A stretch of DNA of 64,000 bases, taken from Diaporthe sp. PMI_573 (Eukaryota > Ascomycota > Sordariomycetes > Diaporthales > Diaporthaceae). Shown in pieces: positions 22,623 through 33,930 of the stretch (position 1 is the first letter of the stretch; every line of letters begins with the position of its first letter). Below the pieces are notes generated by a model, which ran no database searches, was not told where the DNA came from, and was given only the letters and a program-made list of their open reading frames with translations. Both the position numbers and the translations under genes were made by a program. The stretch lies in NCBI GenBank assembly GCA_021399435.1, contig JAJTUP010000024.1, positions 558,001-622,000 on the forward strand, read 5' to 3'.

Positions 22623-24106
22623 ATGACTACTGCGAACATGGAGAGCAAGTACGGTCCGCTTCCGGTCCTCCCAAAGACAACACTCAGGAGGATTACTACC
22701 AACATCACCCTTCTGGAACCTCTCTCTCGTCGTGGCAGTGGGCCCGGGCTCGTAATACTGGTCTCTGAGAGTGGAGCGGTCGATGGTGCATCCGCTACCA
22801 GAATCGAGCACGGTGTCCCGTCTCCATTAATGAAGTGGGCGGAAGAAAGCTATACAGTTGTCGAAATTACCCAGGAGGCATTGCTTCGCGAAACCGACCC
22901 ACTCAAGCTGGCCCTCACAGAGCTAGCAGCTTGCCAGACCACGGAGCCGAAGCATGCAGTTGGAATCATAAGTGCTGAGAACCCAGTCATTCAACTTCAT
23001 ATGACATTGCAGTAACAGTGAGAGCTAATTGATTTCTTTCATGGTCCAGGTTATAGCCCGACGTTTTGGAATAATATAGCCAACCAGCTGGCATTATATC
23101 CACAGATTGTTGGTGCTGTTGTCTACGCCGACGCTGATCAGCATCTCTCTCCAGCTGGCCCACTCGAGCCAGCAGCAATTCCCCAGCTTCACCACTTGGC
23201 AGGGAAGCTAGATGTGCCTTTGCAGCGGGACAGATCACTATTCGTCTATGATTACCCAGGAGTAAGCTCGTATCTATTTGCTACACCTTTTCAGTCCAAT
23301 TATGCATCCAACGCGGAGTCTCTTTCACACACCCGCAACCTTGCGTTCTTGAAAGGACTCATGCACGGCCCACATTTCGACTTAGAGGCAATATGGGATG
23401 AGCACACCTACTATGAATTTGAATATCGCTCTGTGGAGTACACCATGGCCACAATGGTTCAGGAGCCCTACGTAAACCACGTCCCCACGGTAAGCTAACA
23501 TCTTCACCTGATGTTTTCCTTCTCCCATGTGTCTTGTCCGTGTTGACAATAATCAGCTTACCGGGGGCATCGGGAGAGAAGACCTTACGATCTTTTATCG
23601 TGACCACTTTATCTTCCAGAATTCGGAAGACACAGAGACCGAGCTCATAAGTCGCTCGGTAGGAATAGATCGCGTCATTGACGAGTTCATTTTCAAGTGC
23701 ACCCACAACTCTAGGCTTGATTGGCTGTCAGTATTTCTACCCTCGCTCCATCACTTGAATGTCTCACTGAATAGAGCCTTGAATGCTCAGTCTGCCAGGG
23801 ATTCCTCCCACGGGTCGCAAATTGGAAATCCCGTTCACTGCAGTGGTTAACATTCGTGGGGACCGCCTGTATCATGAGCATATCGCATGGGATCAGGCAA
23901 CTGTGCTCTTACAAATCGGGCTCATGCCTCAAAGCCTACCTTATCCACTTGCGATCCCTGGCCGTCAAGCCCCAGCTCCGGGTGCAATGTTGGAGTTTCG
24001 AGTGCCAGCTGCAGGAGTGGAGGCTGCGGCGAAGCTTCGTGATAAGGAGTTCTGCCGCTCAAATGAAATGTTTGACTTTGAGATCCGAGAGACATCGAAG
24101 TCTTGA
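22623..24106 (+). CDS. Two-domain protein: degenerate dienelactone-hydrolase-like plus NTF2/SnoaL-like
   Basis: The protein is about 424 residues. Exons are 22623-22971, 23050-23489, 23557-23726 and 23791-24106. Intron 1 uses a weak donor (GTGCTG), but the frame closes. The N-terminal half looks like an alpha/beta-hydrolase scaffold (PGLVILVSESGAVDG, then PQIVGAVVYADAD). At the expected nucleophile elbow it reads GIISYSPTFW rather than GxCxGG, so no catalytic Cys or Ser elbow is apparent. The C-terminal half (GGIGREDLTIFYRDHFIF, LEIPFTAVVNIRGDRLYHEHIAWDQA) resembles NTF2/SnoaL-like polyketide-cyclase folds. It sits between UbiD and gentisate dioxygenase genes. A lactone or ring-opened intermediate might be handled, but no reaction can be assigned. 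The name is based on overall resemblance from memory. Confidence 0.7.
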
Positions 24107-24827
24107 ATTGAAAACGAGCATGACGGGGAAAGACTGCCTCGACTCATCTTATCGAGCAACAATACAGTATGTTCTGATCAGGAGGCACAGGCTTGGCAGC
24201 TGCGACATCTTGGTAGACTCATGGGCATGTACCTTGAAATAAACACGTCGCTTCGTGTTTCAAATTTGGGGAAAGTGTCATTTCTGGTTTTGGAGAAGTT
24301 CAATTAGATATGGACTTCAAATTCTTTTAGTTGACGAGCAAAGTTGACGCGCCGCCCTTTTGAAGGTGATCCCAGGCCACTCGCAACAAAGTTGCATACA
24401 CCACTCCAGGGGAGAGTTCTAAGTGATTTACGACTTTGCCTTCTTTCCTGATCTATTTCCAATCAATCCAGCTATATGAGTAAGATTAACACCCTCCATC
24501 CTATGCTGAAGTGCCAATAGGCGTGTGGTTATGGCCTTGGCATCAGTCAATTGTTCAACGGTCACAGATCAATTCTTGATCCCTCGACATCTGCCTGCCT
24601 TAGGATAAGTGATTTTTTCATATTCGAATCGTCGTTCCTTTCATAAAGAGGCGGAAGACAAGAAATGTAACTGCCCGTCTATAATTTGAAAACTGGCGGT
24701 AATAAGGGCGGAAGATTACACAATGGGTACCTGCTCAATCTGGGAGTAATGATACGATCTTGGCACGCGTGTTGCTAAAGTAGAAAGAAAATTGAGAAGA
24801 TGGCAGCGCCACTAAAACGCTTCAAGT
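24107..24827. other. Convergent intergenic spacer
   Basis: This AT-rich gap lies between convergent genes. It contains no open frame of note and no cluster motif that I see. Confidence 0.5.
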
Positions 24828-26074
24828 TTAATCCGAGACCAAAGATTCAACGTCAACGCCATCTACACGGTAGAATCCTAGCGCCTTGAGCATTGGCTTG
24901 TCATCAAAGCGATACAGGTAGACCTTTCCATCTTCGTCAGCAAAGTGCTGGTATTCCTGCCAAGCTGGAACACAGAACGTGGCACCTTGTCTCCACGGAT
25001 ATTTCTTTCCATCGATTGTGGTGTAGCCGGATCCTTCGATGACGTGGTACACAGATGAAGCTGTCTCGCGGATGGAGGGAGACTTGGCTCCGACGCTGAG
25101 CCTCTCGCATGACGCTCCAATCACCCGACCAACTATAATCCACCTGTCAGCACTGCCCGCTTTGTAAGTGCAACGATTGATTTGCTCTGGCTATTACGGA
25201 AAGTTTCAAGGTCGGGGAACCTACTTTCCCTTCCATCCTCCTTTAAATACGAAACCGAGGCCCAGTCGGCTTCGGCAGCATCCAGCTTGGCCTGCATTTT
25301 CTCCCATGGGAACAGCACAGCCGACTCGGCCACATCGTTTGCCGGGTATCGCTGCTCCACGAAGTGCTCTACAAAATGAACTGGGAAGTGCATGAAGTTG
25401 GGCAGGTCCAGCCCGTCCAACCAAATGACGGGGCTGTCGTCTCCACCCTCCTCGCCAGGGCCCTGCTTTCCGTGGTCGTGGAAGTTCCAAGTTGGTGTGA
25501 CGATGACATCCCTTGGCCGCATTTGTATGCGTTTGCCATGCACTGCGGTAAATCCGCCACGGCCCTCGATGATGAACCGAACTGCAAAAGCCGTGTGACG
25601 GTGTGCAGATGCAGTCTCGCCAGGCTTTACTAGCTGCAGTCCCGCATAAAGGGTGTCGGTGGTGAACGGAGCCTCTACAAGCCACGATGTCAGCCTTGTA
25701 CGAATGGTCGAGTAACGATGCGGTACCATTTTTAAAGGTAGATTGATGTCCGGAATCGGGGATACGGGAACATTACCCCTGGTGGGATTCACGAGCATCA
25801 GTACACGTCGCTCAGCCTGCTGCTCTGTGACCACTTGTCCAGCCTTTTCGAGGTAAGGCTTGATCGTTTCATAGTCCCAGACAAATGGGACAGTCTTTGG
25901 GCTCGGGGCCGGAGGGTTCAGACGCTTCATCTGGGCCCATAAAGGGGACACATCCAGGGGTTGCAGAGCCTCAACCAGCTGCTCCTCGTTCTTTATCTGG
26001 TCAACATGCATGTTGCCTTCGAACTTGGGACTTTCTGTTCTGTTAAGAGTATTTCGAGAAAAGTTTTTGATCAT
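24828..26074 (-). CDS. Gentisate 1,2-dioxygenase (bicupin, Fe(II))
   Basis: This is a ring-cleaving dioxygenase that converts gentisate plus O2 to maleylpyruvate. Exons are 26074-25198 and 25132-24828; the 65-nt intron (GTAATA..TATAG) joins LETF to LGRVIGAS. The protein is about 393 residues, usual for the family. The first cupin carries the iron ligands in [10 protein letters not shown] (HxH) with a third His in WNFHDHG. The second cupin ([44 protein letters not shown]) is structural in the known enzymes. The first ATG in frame is at 26074; a GTG at 26137 lies upstream, and an ATG at 26011 before [10 protein letters not shown] is an alternative. This gene anchors the cluster as a gentisate pathway. 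A substituted gentisate or related hydroquinone is possible. Confidence 0.9.
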
Positions 26075-26275
26075 TGTTTCGACGATGGACCAATATCTGG
26101 GCTGGTAAATGTTCAAAGGCTGTGTGATAGAGACCACGGTGGCTCACTCCAGGTCTAATGGAACTATGCATGACAATGCAACGCCCTTTATTGCCAGATG
26201 AGGTAAGTACCGAGGACATGAATACCAGGCCCGTAAGAGGCTGGCTTAGTGACATATGTTTGGGTAGGATACCCC

Positions 26276-26553
26276 ATTCCGGCCCAGGGCTCTGCTTTCA
26301 TTGTGCATTGTCTACAGCGTACATACTACTAGGTGGACAAATGTCTATTTTGGGCTAAAGTTTCACCACAGAAACCTATCCATAGTTGATCTGATTGCGA
26401 CCCTGAATCCAGAAGCCATGTATCCAGACCGGAAGCTTTCGCTGTGGAGTCGTCAACGGCCATGGCTGCCTTTGCGGAAGAGCCGGAATCGACCGGAATG
26501 GAACCGAACCAGGTTCATGCGATCTGCAGACACTCAACACGACTCATCGGAAC
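26276..26553. promoter_or_regulatory. Series of CGGAA(C/T/G) sites before gentisate dioxygenase
   Basis: The region upstream of the dioxygenase (-) contains ATTCCG at 26276, CGGAAG at 26475, CGGAAT at 26484 and 26494, and CGGAAC at 26548. These may serve the dioxygenase gene. The FAH-family gene begins elsewhere (27836). Confidence 0.4.
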
Positions 26554-26690
26554 GGGATCCCCTGGGCACCTCACTCTTGAGTTGAATGAGACCGTGGAAT
26601 CGGCTTCCGCTCTTTACTTTTCATTTGTCATGACTGTCTAGGAACATGTATTTGAGTATCTGAATCTCCTCTATTCTCTCTGAGCTCCCT

Positions 26691-27836
26691 TCACGCAAAT
26701 TCAACCCGATTCCGCAGGGTTCCGATCCCAGGGATGCTCACTTCCATGAGAGTTCCTGGCTTCAGAAATTCCGGTGGTTTGAGCCCCGCGCCAACGCCTA
26801 TCATGTGCGGTCAGTGAACAAGCTGCTCTAATGGCGTTTGAAGAGGACAGTTGGGCAGGCCTTCTGAAAGGGTGCAAGGTTCTGGCTTACCTCCCGGTGT
26901 ACCAGTCATGATCACACTCCCCTTCTGCAGCGTAGTACCAGTGGAAAGCCTAGCTATCAGATATCTCACATTGAACACAAGGTCGTCTATGCCGGCATCT
27001 TGGCGCAACTGGCCATTTATTCTCGTCTGAAGGTGTAGGCGTGCCGGGTCGCCGATCAGTCTGCTTGACACTAAGGCTGGCCCTAGAGGAGCGAAGGTGT
27101 CGAACCCCTTGGAGAACCCCCACTGAGGCACCGAGCCTGCCAAATTTGGGTCTCTCTGCAGCTTCCGGGACGAGATGTCGTTGCCGATCGTGAAGCCAGC
27201 CACGTAATCCAGGGCTGTCTCTTCAGAGACGTCCTTTGCATCCCTGCCAATTATAACACACTACAGTCGTTGAAAACCAAATTCATGTCAGCCATGTGAA
27301 TTCCGGTCATGTGAAGCGTGGCATTGTGACACATACTAGAGGACTGAGTGAAAGGACTTACCAGCTCACCCTCATAATCGGCTTGGTCGTCTTGGGCAAT
27401 TTTGGGAATGATGACATTTTGTCCATGACCAATCACAGTAGTGGAAGGCTTGAAGAAGACGGACGGGAAAGGCGGCACTTTTCTCCCTGCCTCGAGGACT
27501 ATGGTACGTATCATTAGCAATTTGGTGGCTGGGGAAAGGAGGACATATCAACCACGAACTGTGAGCCTTATAATTCAGCCCAACACAGCGTAAAATCGGC
27601 ACATCACCGGATTCGAGTGGTCCAAGCAGCTCCTTCACCGTCACGACCTCCTCGGTCACCTTTGTTGAACCGGTGGTGTCGTAGATATCATTGCCACCCA
27701 CCACCTTCGCTCGCAAACGAGTGTCTGCAGTCGTAGTGCCCAGATCAAAGTCAGCATTAGGCAGTATTGGTTCCCCCCAAAGAACAAGGCCATCTGTGCT
27801 GATGAAGCGAATAAGGCGTTCCCAAGCGACATTCAT
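26691..27836 (-). CDS. Fumarylacetoacetate-hydrolase family protein (fumarylpyruvate/maleylpyruvate hydrolase candidate)
   Basis: FAH-family enzymes cleave C-C bonds of ring-fission products. In the gentisate route they split fumaryl- or maleylpyruvate into pyruvate plus fumarate or maleate. Four exons (27836-27560, 27498-27362, 27260-26891, 26797-26691) give about 296 residues, standard for the small FAH class. The conserved stretch KPSTTVIGHG is followed by DYEGEL (metal-binding acidic residues), CVIIGRDAKDVSEE and GNDISSRKLQ. TGTPGG is split by the last intron, and the ending is MEVSIPGIGTLRNRV. The last exon (36 residues) is small but fits the family ending exactly. There is no separate glutathione-dependent maleylpyruvate isomerase in the window, so direct hydrolysis or a remote isomerase would be needed. 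Confidence 0.9.
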
Positions 27837-27982
27837 AGTGCGTCCGTCTTGTGCTGCGCAAATTAGGATTTTTCTCTTGTAAAAGTTCTAGCCAGTATTG
27901 CTCTTTCCTTGTGATACGGGAAGAATTATGATAAAGAAGTGTGAATAAAAAGAAATTGGCTACTCAAACCTCGCTTTGGAAT

Positions 27983-28021
27983 CGGAATCCATCTGCGAGT
28001 CGTTCCCGCTCAGGCATTCCG
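27983..28021. promoter_or_regulatory. CGGAAT/ATTCCG pair upstream of the FAH gene
   Basis: CGGAAT at 27983-27988 and ATTCCG at 28016-28021 form an inverted pair about 150-185 bp upstream of the FAH-family start codon. Confidence 0.4.
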
Positions 28022-28292
28022 ATTGTCGGACCGAGCTGGAACTTCCTGTACGGCAGCACGAATGTCACAGCCTCCCTCCGTAATTAATGAGGTTTTGCAG
28101 ATGTCAGAATCCTCAAATACAAGCAAATTTAAATTTCTCAACGTACAAACTTGATTAGACCTCTGTTCATTTGCAGCATATAGAGATAGCCAGATCATTA
28201 TCGAAGAGCAACTGTACAAGTATGTAGGTTGATACGCGTCGCCCACATTTGGTAGTCCTCAATGAAATAACAGGGGTTTGTCAAAGTTGGCT

Positions 28293-30075
28293 TTAGATAC
28301 GTTCAGGTCTAATATGCCACTTCACGGTCTTACAGGTGGTCCAATCCGCCAGCGCTTCCTTGCCCATATCCCTACCAAATCCGCTTTCCTTGGTCCCGCC
28401 AAACGGGGCGTTGGGGCTCACTGCAGCGTTTAGAGTCAGCCATCAGATATTCTATCGTTTACGCTGTGGTTATAGAAACGCAAATACTCAAGGTTCCTTA
28501 GGGGGGTTAAAACTGTATGAAGCTGCTTACCATCGCCCCAAGAGTTGATCGTGACCTGGCCGCTCTCCAGCGCCTCACTAACCCTGAATGCCCTGTTCAC
28601 GTCATTCGTGAAGACAGCCGCGCTCAGGCCATAGTCAGAATCATTTGCTTTGGAGATAGCCTCCTCTTCCGTGGTGAAACTGGCAATACTCGCCAGTGGA
28701 CCAAAGACCTCCTCCCTCATGATATCGGCGTCCTGCGCAACGTCCGCAAAGGCCGTGTTCTCGATGAGGTAGCCACCAGCGGCCAGCTGCTGTCCGCCGT
28801 GTAATAGCCTGGCACCAGAGTTCTTTCCCTTATCTACATATTCGACGATCTTGTCAAGCTGATCCTTGCTCGCGACGGCCCCCTTGGTGGTCTTGGGAGA
28901 GAATGGATCACCCGGAACGGCATCCCGGATACGGCGGGTGAAATCCGTGAGAAAGCGATCGTAGATCGTAGCCTGAACGTAGATTCTGCTGCCTGCGGCG
29001 CATATCTGGCCGTTGCTGGCCGTGATGCCCAGTGTAGTCCAGAACAACGCATTTTCCCAGTCCGCATCGTCAAAGACGATGCTGGGGCTCTTGCCTCCCA
29101 ATTCGAGGGAGACCCTCTTCAAGTTTGATCGCGCCGCAGTGGTTAGGATCTGTCTGCCCACTCCCGGGCTGCCAGTGAAGGCGATCTTTTTGACGTCCAT
29201 GTGCTCGGACAGGGCTTGGCCTGCCACGGTGCCGTAACCACACACGATATTGATCACACCTGGTGGGAACCCCGACTCACTCACCAACTCTGCGAGTTTT
29301 TGCCCCCATAGAGGCGTGTTCTCAGGTGTCTTGAGAACTAGTACATTTCCTGCTGCTATGGCTGGAGCTAGTTTCCAGAATGCAATCATTCTTTTTGCGT
29401 TCCCAGGCAGGATCGTCAGCCTTTTGCCCCACTCGTGAATGCTCGAGGCCTAGTAACCTGGAGCAGTTTCGAAATGGTCGATAAGGGCGATTCAAGTGAC
29501 TTACAGGGTGTTCCACGGCACAATTGCTGCACAAACACCAATGGGTTCTCGCCTTGTATAAGCCAACCCACCCGAAAGATGAAGAGTTTCCCCATCTATC
29601 TTGTCGGCCCAGCCAGCATAGTATCTCAATGTTTCAACTGCTTGAGTCACATGTAGACCAAGAGACTCACGATACAACTGTCCCGATTCCAGCGTCTGCA
29701 AGGATGCGAGATCTGGCGCGTTTCGCTCGACTAGGTCGGCTAGCTTGTCCAGGAGGGCAGCTCTCTTGCAGGGGGCCACTGTTCTCCAAGACGAATACGC
29801 ATTCTTTGCAGCTTTTACCGCAATATCCACGTCTTCCTTCTGACATGCCGATACTGTTGCCAGGGTCTGTCTTGTGGTTGGATTCTCCACGTCGAGCGTG
29901 GCATTGTGCGAGGCGTGAACGAATTCACCATTGATGAACAGACCCGTTTGCACTGGCCCATCCTCTTATTAGCCACATGCACCGGACGCGGGCTTCTCAT
30001 TGACACAGTGAGGTGCGGATAGTACAAACCATCGATCAAGCGACCTTCGAAGCCAGTTAATCTCACAGAGCCCAT
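28293..30075 (-). CDS. Aldehyde dehydrogenase (ALDH1/2-like)
   Basis: This is an NAD(P)+-dependent ALDH of about 493 residues. Exons are 30075-30030, 29952-29505, 29390-28531 and 28420-28293. All phases close: the 46-nt first exon joins RLID to VQTGLF, and the last exon supplies the conserved PFGGTKESGFGRDMG. The general-base Glu is in SLELGGK (about residue 261) and the catalytic Cys in NGQICAAGS (about 295). The N-terminal LFINGEFVHA and the length match the broad ALDH1/2 and phenylacetaldehyde/indole-acetaldehyde class rather than the benzaldehyde class of the ALDH at 8933-10547. It is divergent from the copper amine oxidase with a shared 600-bp promoter, so oxidation of the aldehyde made by that enzyme is the likely role. 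Confidence 0.92.
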
Positions 30076-30271
30076 TTTCGGTACCAACTGCGTCGGGGTG
30101 TTGTACCTGTGTAGAAGAAATTTAGAGTAGTTCAGGCAATGTTTCTGACCTCTTTTAGCATTCTGCGAAGGAACACTAGTAGGACCGAAAATGGTCAACT
30201 CCCTTTTACAAGTATATGATGCTCTTGTGGAATCTCCGTGCTCATGAAAGTGATTCCAAACATGAGCCGGG

Positions 30272-30309
30272 CGGAATGAGCGGGATAAACGCTTCCGGTT
30301 TGCCGGAAC
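30272..30309. promoter_or_regulatory. CGGAA elements in the ALDH/amine-oxidase divergent promoter
   Basis: CGGAAT (30272-30277), CTTCCG (30292-30297) and CGGAAC (30304-30309) sit midway between the divergent start codons at 30075 and 30676. Confidence 0.45.
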
Positions 30310-30561
30310 CACACTTGCAGATCCCAAATCCAGACCTTGGCGGGTGTTAAAAAGCCCGCCGAGGAAAGCAAATGTGCTCCGTGCAGTGTCGAGATTCCGA
30401 AGAAAATGACCGCCCTCAATTGATGAACATTGCTACCAGCGGCGCAGCGACGGCGCAACGAATTTGCGGACACGACAAACAATAAAGGTGGTCTGCATGT
30501 CTTAACGCAACTCTCCTCATACGGTGGGATATTTATGCCAGCCTCGATACTTCACCTCGCA

Positions 30562-30567
30562 TATAAA
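30562..30567 (+). promoter_or_regulatory. TATA box of the amine oxidase gene
   Basis: TATAAA lies 109 bp before the ATG, in GCATATAAAGGG. The sequence match is good, but the transcription start is not known. Confidence 0.45.
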
Positions 30568-30675
30568 GGGACCCCACCCCGTGTGCAATATAACGGTGCT
30601 CGCAAGCCACAACGACTGAAATAGACTTCGTTCTGCCTTGATCCACGCAGATGGGGGCTCGAATCCACCGCTGCC

Positions 30676-33010
30676 ATGGCCGTATCGCCCCATCCCCTCT
30701 CTGCGCTGTCTATCGACGAGACCAACCTTGCGCGGGACATAGTTTTGGATTGCCACCCAGGAGATGTTCTCTACTTTAGGCAAATTCTCCTGCATGAGCC
30801 ACCTAAAGATGAGGTCTTGTCTTTTCTCGAGCTAGAACATTCAGACCAAGTCTCAAGGGACACTCCGCGACCGCAGCGTCTGGCTAAGATCCAATATGAC
30901 CTTATTACGAAAGGAAATACAATCCCACAATCCCAAGAATCCATCATTGATTTGCGGCTCAAGACTCGAGTTGGCCACAACATCGTAGCCACAGGCTATC
31001 GAGCATCCTTGACAATGTGAGCCTTACCTCGTCTTGTCCATCACAATCCACAAATTCTCTTACACATAGTCGTCGCACCCGGGAAGTTGCTAAATATCTA
31101 CCTTTCGTTCCCTTAGCGAGGAGCTGGAAGTAGCTGCGAATGTCTGCGCCAACTCGCCTATGCTGCAGAAAAAGCTCGAGGACCTGAAGCTGCCTGAAGG
31201 ATTTGAGGTTGTCATAGAGCCGTGGCCCTATGGTGCACCAGACCCCGGAGATGAAGGCAAGCGCTTCTTCCAAGGTCTCGTCTTTGCTCGCGACACCAGG
31301 AGTCAGAATCCCGACTCCAACTTTTACGCCTATCCACTGCCTTTGGTGCCGGTTATGGATTCACTAACCAAACAGGTTGTTCGCGTGGAAGAGCTCGCTA
31401 CGGGGGGAATAGACGATAAGTACAGGGGCAAAACACACCTGCCGGAGGTGCTCGCACATTGCAAATCTAGCGAGTACGTCCCCGAGCTACTTCCAGGAGG
31501 CATAAGGAATGATTTGAAGCCACTGTCCGTCGTGCAGCCTGATGGTGCCAGCTTTACGGTGTCGGATGGGAACCTCATCGAGTGGCAAAAGTGGCGGATG
31601 CGGGTCACTTTCAACTCGAGGGAGGGCGCCGTTCTCCACGACATCCGATATCAGGGGCGTAGCATCCTCTATAGGCTCAGTATGAGCGAAATGGTGTGTT
31701 TTCCTGGCTCGGTCTGATGCGCTTAGTGACTGTCAACTGAATTTAAACCTGAATCTAGACCGTGCCCTATGCCGATCCAAGGCCTCCTTTTCATCGGAAA
31801 CAAGCGTTCGATTTCGGAGACGGTGGGCTAGGCCACACTGTGAACAACCTAACCCTGGGGTGTGATTGCCTCGGGGTCGTGAAGGTATGTCAGCTAGAGA
31901 GATCTCCTACCCTGCCCCAGACCTGCACCTGTGAAGGCTTCATGACGGCTGATTCTTGGGCCGAAGTATCTGGATGGCGTGCTCATAGACGCGAGCGGCA
32001 CCGGCCAGAAGACTAAGAATGTTATCTGCGTGCACGAGCAAGACAACGGCATCGGCTGGAAGCACACGAATTGGCGCACCAACCGTGCCGTCGTTACCCG
32101 TCGCCGAGAGCTTGTCGTCCAGTTCATTATCACGCTTGCCAACTACGAGTACATTTTCAATTTCAAGTTCGACCAGGCCGCTGGCATCACTGCGGAGGTC
32201 CGCGCGACTGGGATTGTGTCAGTCGTCAATATCGACCCAGGCAAGAGTAGTAGCTGGGGCAAGGTTGTGAACCCGGGCGCTCTTGCGCAGAATCACCAGC
32301 ACATTTTTTGCCTGCGGATCGACCCTGCCGTCGACGGCAGGAAAAACCGGCTGGTGCAAGAGGAGTCATTGCCGCTCGATTTTGACGAGCGGACTAATCC
32401 AAACGGCAATCTTTACGCAGTTCGACAGTCCACGATTCGGAAATCTACCGGCCTTGACGCTTCACCGGGAAGCAATCGCGTCTTTAAGATTCAAAATGTT
32501 CATGAATTGAACCCCATCAGCCAATCACCAGTAGCATACAAGCTAGTCACTCCTCCAACCCAGCTTCTTCTGGCTCACCCCAGCAGCATCCAGTCAAACC
32601 GCGCCAGGTTTGCGCGCCATCACCTGTGGGTGACCAAGTACAAGGACGACGAGCTCTACGCCGCCGGTACATACCCCTTCATGAGTGAAACCGAAGTCGA
32701 CGGTCTGGCTGATGCTGCGGGCCGAAATGACAACGTCGAGGATGAGGACCTGGTCTTGTGGAGCGTATTCGGTCTCACGCATAACCCTCGCGTAGAGGAC
32801 TGGCCGGTGATGTAAGTCTCGCATGACGCAGTGCTTTTGCATTTCTCCTCCTGAATGCACATTTGCTAACTTTACTGGATCTCTAGGCCCGTTGAAACTT
32901 TACAGGTTCACCTCACGCCGTCGGACTTCTTCACTCACAACCCGGCCATTGACGTACCATCCAACAAAGACGTTGGCTCTGTGCTCGCCTCAACCTGTTG
33001 TGGTAAATAA
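30676..33010 (+). CDS. Copper-containing primary amine oxidase (topaquinone)
   Basis: This oxidase converts primary amines to aldehydes with release of ammonia and H2O2. Exons are 30676-31016, 31117-31693, 31759-31884, 31967-32811 and 32887-33010, giving about 670 residues, normal for fungal enzymes. The N2/N3 domains lie in the first 220 residues. The catalytic-base Asp is in RKQAFDFGDGGLG. The topaquinone precursor Tyr408 is in LANYEY. Copper ligands are His458 and His460 in NHQH, with a third His in the RHHLWVTKY segment. There is no signal peptide and no obvious PTS1 (the end is TCCGK), so cytosolic location or an unrecognised signal is possible. With the adjacent ALDH it gives a complete amine-to-acid step. 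Aromatic monoamines such as tyramine-type compounds are favoured by the gentisate context (inference). Confidence 0.94.
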
Positions 33011-33556
33011 GAACTATTGAGTTGAAATTCTTGAGAGTCCGGAACCTGTTTAGTATCAAGATTTTCACCAAAATAAACAAAAGGCAAAGCAGCACTATAT
33101 ACTCAATTGCGCCACAGCACTCGAGTTAATAGCTCATCACGCATCGCCTATCTGTTTCAAATCGCAGCAGCATCTCATGATCATCATCTTTTCTGTTATT
33201 GAAAACTCTAATTTGATCCTTTAGACAGATCTATTTGAAAGCCTGTAGAAAGAACGGCCCATTTCTTATCTTAGCCTCGTTCCAAAATGCACCTGAAATC
33301 AACCAGCCTTGTAGGTCTACATCAATGTCTAATGTGCCAACTCAGGGCATCCGTTTTCTCCATGTTCTCGCACCTTGTCATATTTACTTGATGCCAGACA
33401 AAAAGACCCAGAGTCCCTATCTATGAAAATTTATGCAAGACTGCCAGCATAATTAGCAAGTCTCCGCAGGGCAAGTAGCTAGCCATCCAAGGCTGGGGGA
33501 CACAACTTACAGAAGAAGACATTAATAATAGCGTAAGCAGTATTGCAGCTTCACCT
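33011..33556. other. Spacer at the end of the catabolic cluster
   Basis: No conserved open frame is present, and no CGGAAC motif was seen. I take this as the right border of the cluster. Confidence 0.4.
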
Positions 33557-33930
33557 TCACGACTGAATCCAAGTATTAGCTCAATATCCCACTGTATCCT
33601 TTGAGATCTTGCACTTACGGTGGAGGAGTCAACAGTAGCCTCAAGGACGCCGACCCAGACGTTGGTAGCGTGGATGGCACCAGTGCAGGTGGCAACGCTG
33701 TCAGAGCCAACGGTGCACTGTGCAGCGAATGAATCAACAGTGGCCCCGCGGGCATTGAGAACCGGGGCCGCCGTCGCGCTGGAGGGTGCCACGGTAGAGG
33801 TCACAGACACCTGGGCGTCGGGGACCGCCGGTGCTGCTGTGGGCGCGGGCATCGGTGCCGGCGCCGGGGCGGCGATGACAAGGGTGGCGGCTGCGGCCAG
33901 GGTGAGGATGAAGGATGTAATGCACTGCAT
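33557..33930 (-). CDS. Small secreted Ala/Pro-rich protein
   Basis: The start at 33930 gives a clear signal peptide (MQCITSFILTLAAAATLVIA, cleaved near APAPAP), followed by an Ala/Pro/Ser/Thr/Val-rich region and two Cys residues in the C-terminal half. Exon 1 (33930-33619) ends at a GTAAGT-type donor. The short last exon (33562-33557) gives a two-codon ending with a stop, for about 105 residues, but another acceptor could lengthen the C-terminus. I know no family for it; it could be a cell-wall or effector-like protein. A TATATAAG box lies on the same strand about 300 bp upstream, at 34231-34239. Confidence 0.55.

Noticed and set aside
30650..30675. Sequence resembling the T-arm and 3' end of a tRNA before the amine oxidase start
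   Set aside because: No complementary 5' acceptor strand or anticodon arm is found upstream; it is more likely 5' UTR.
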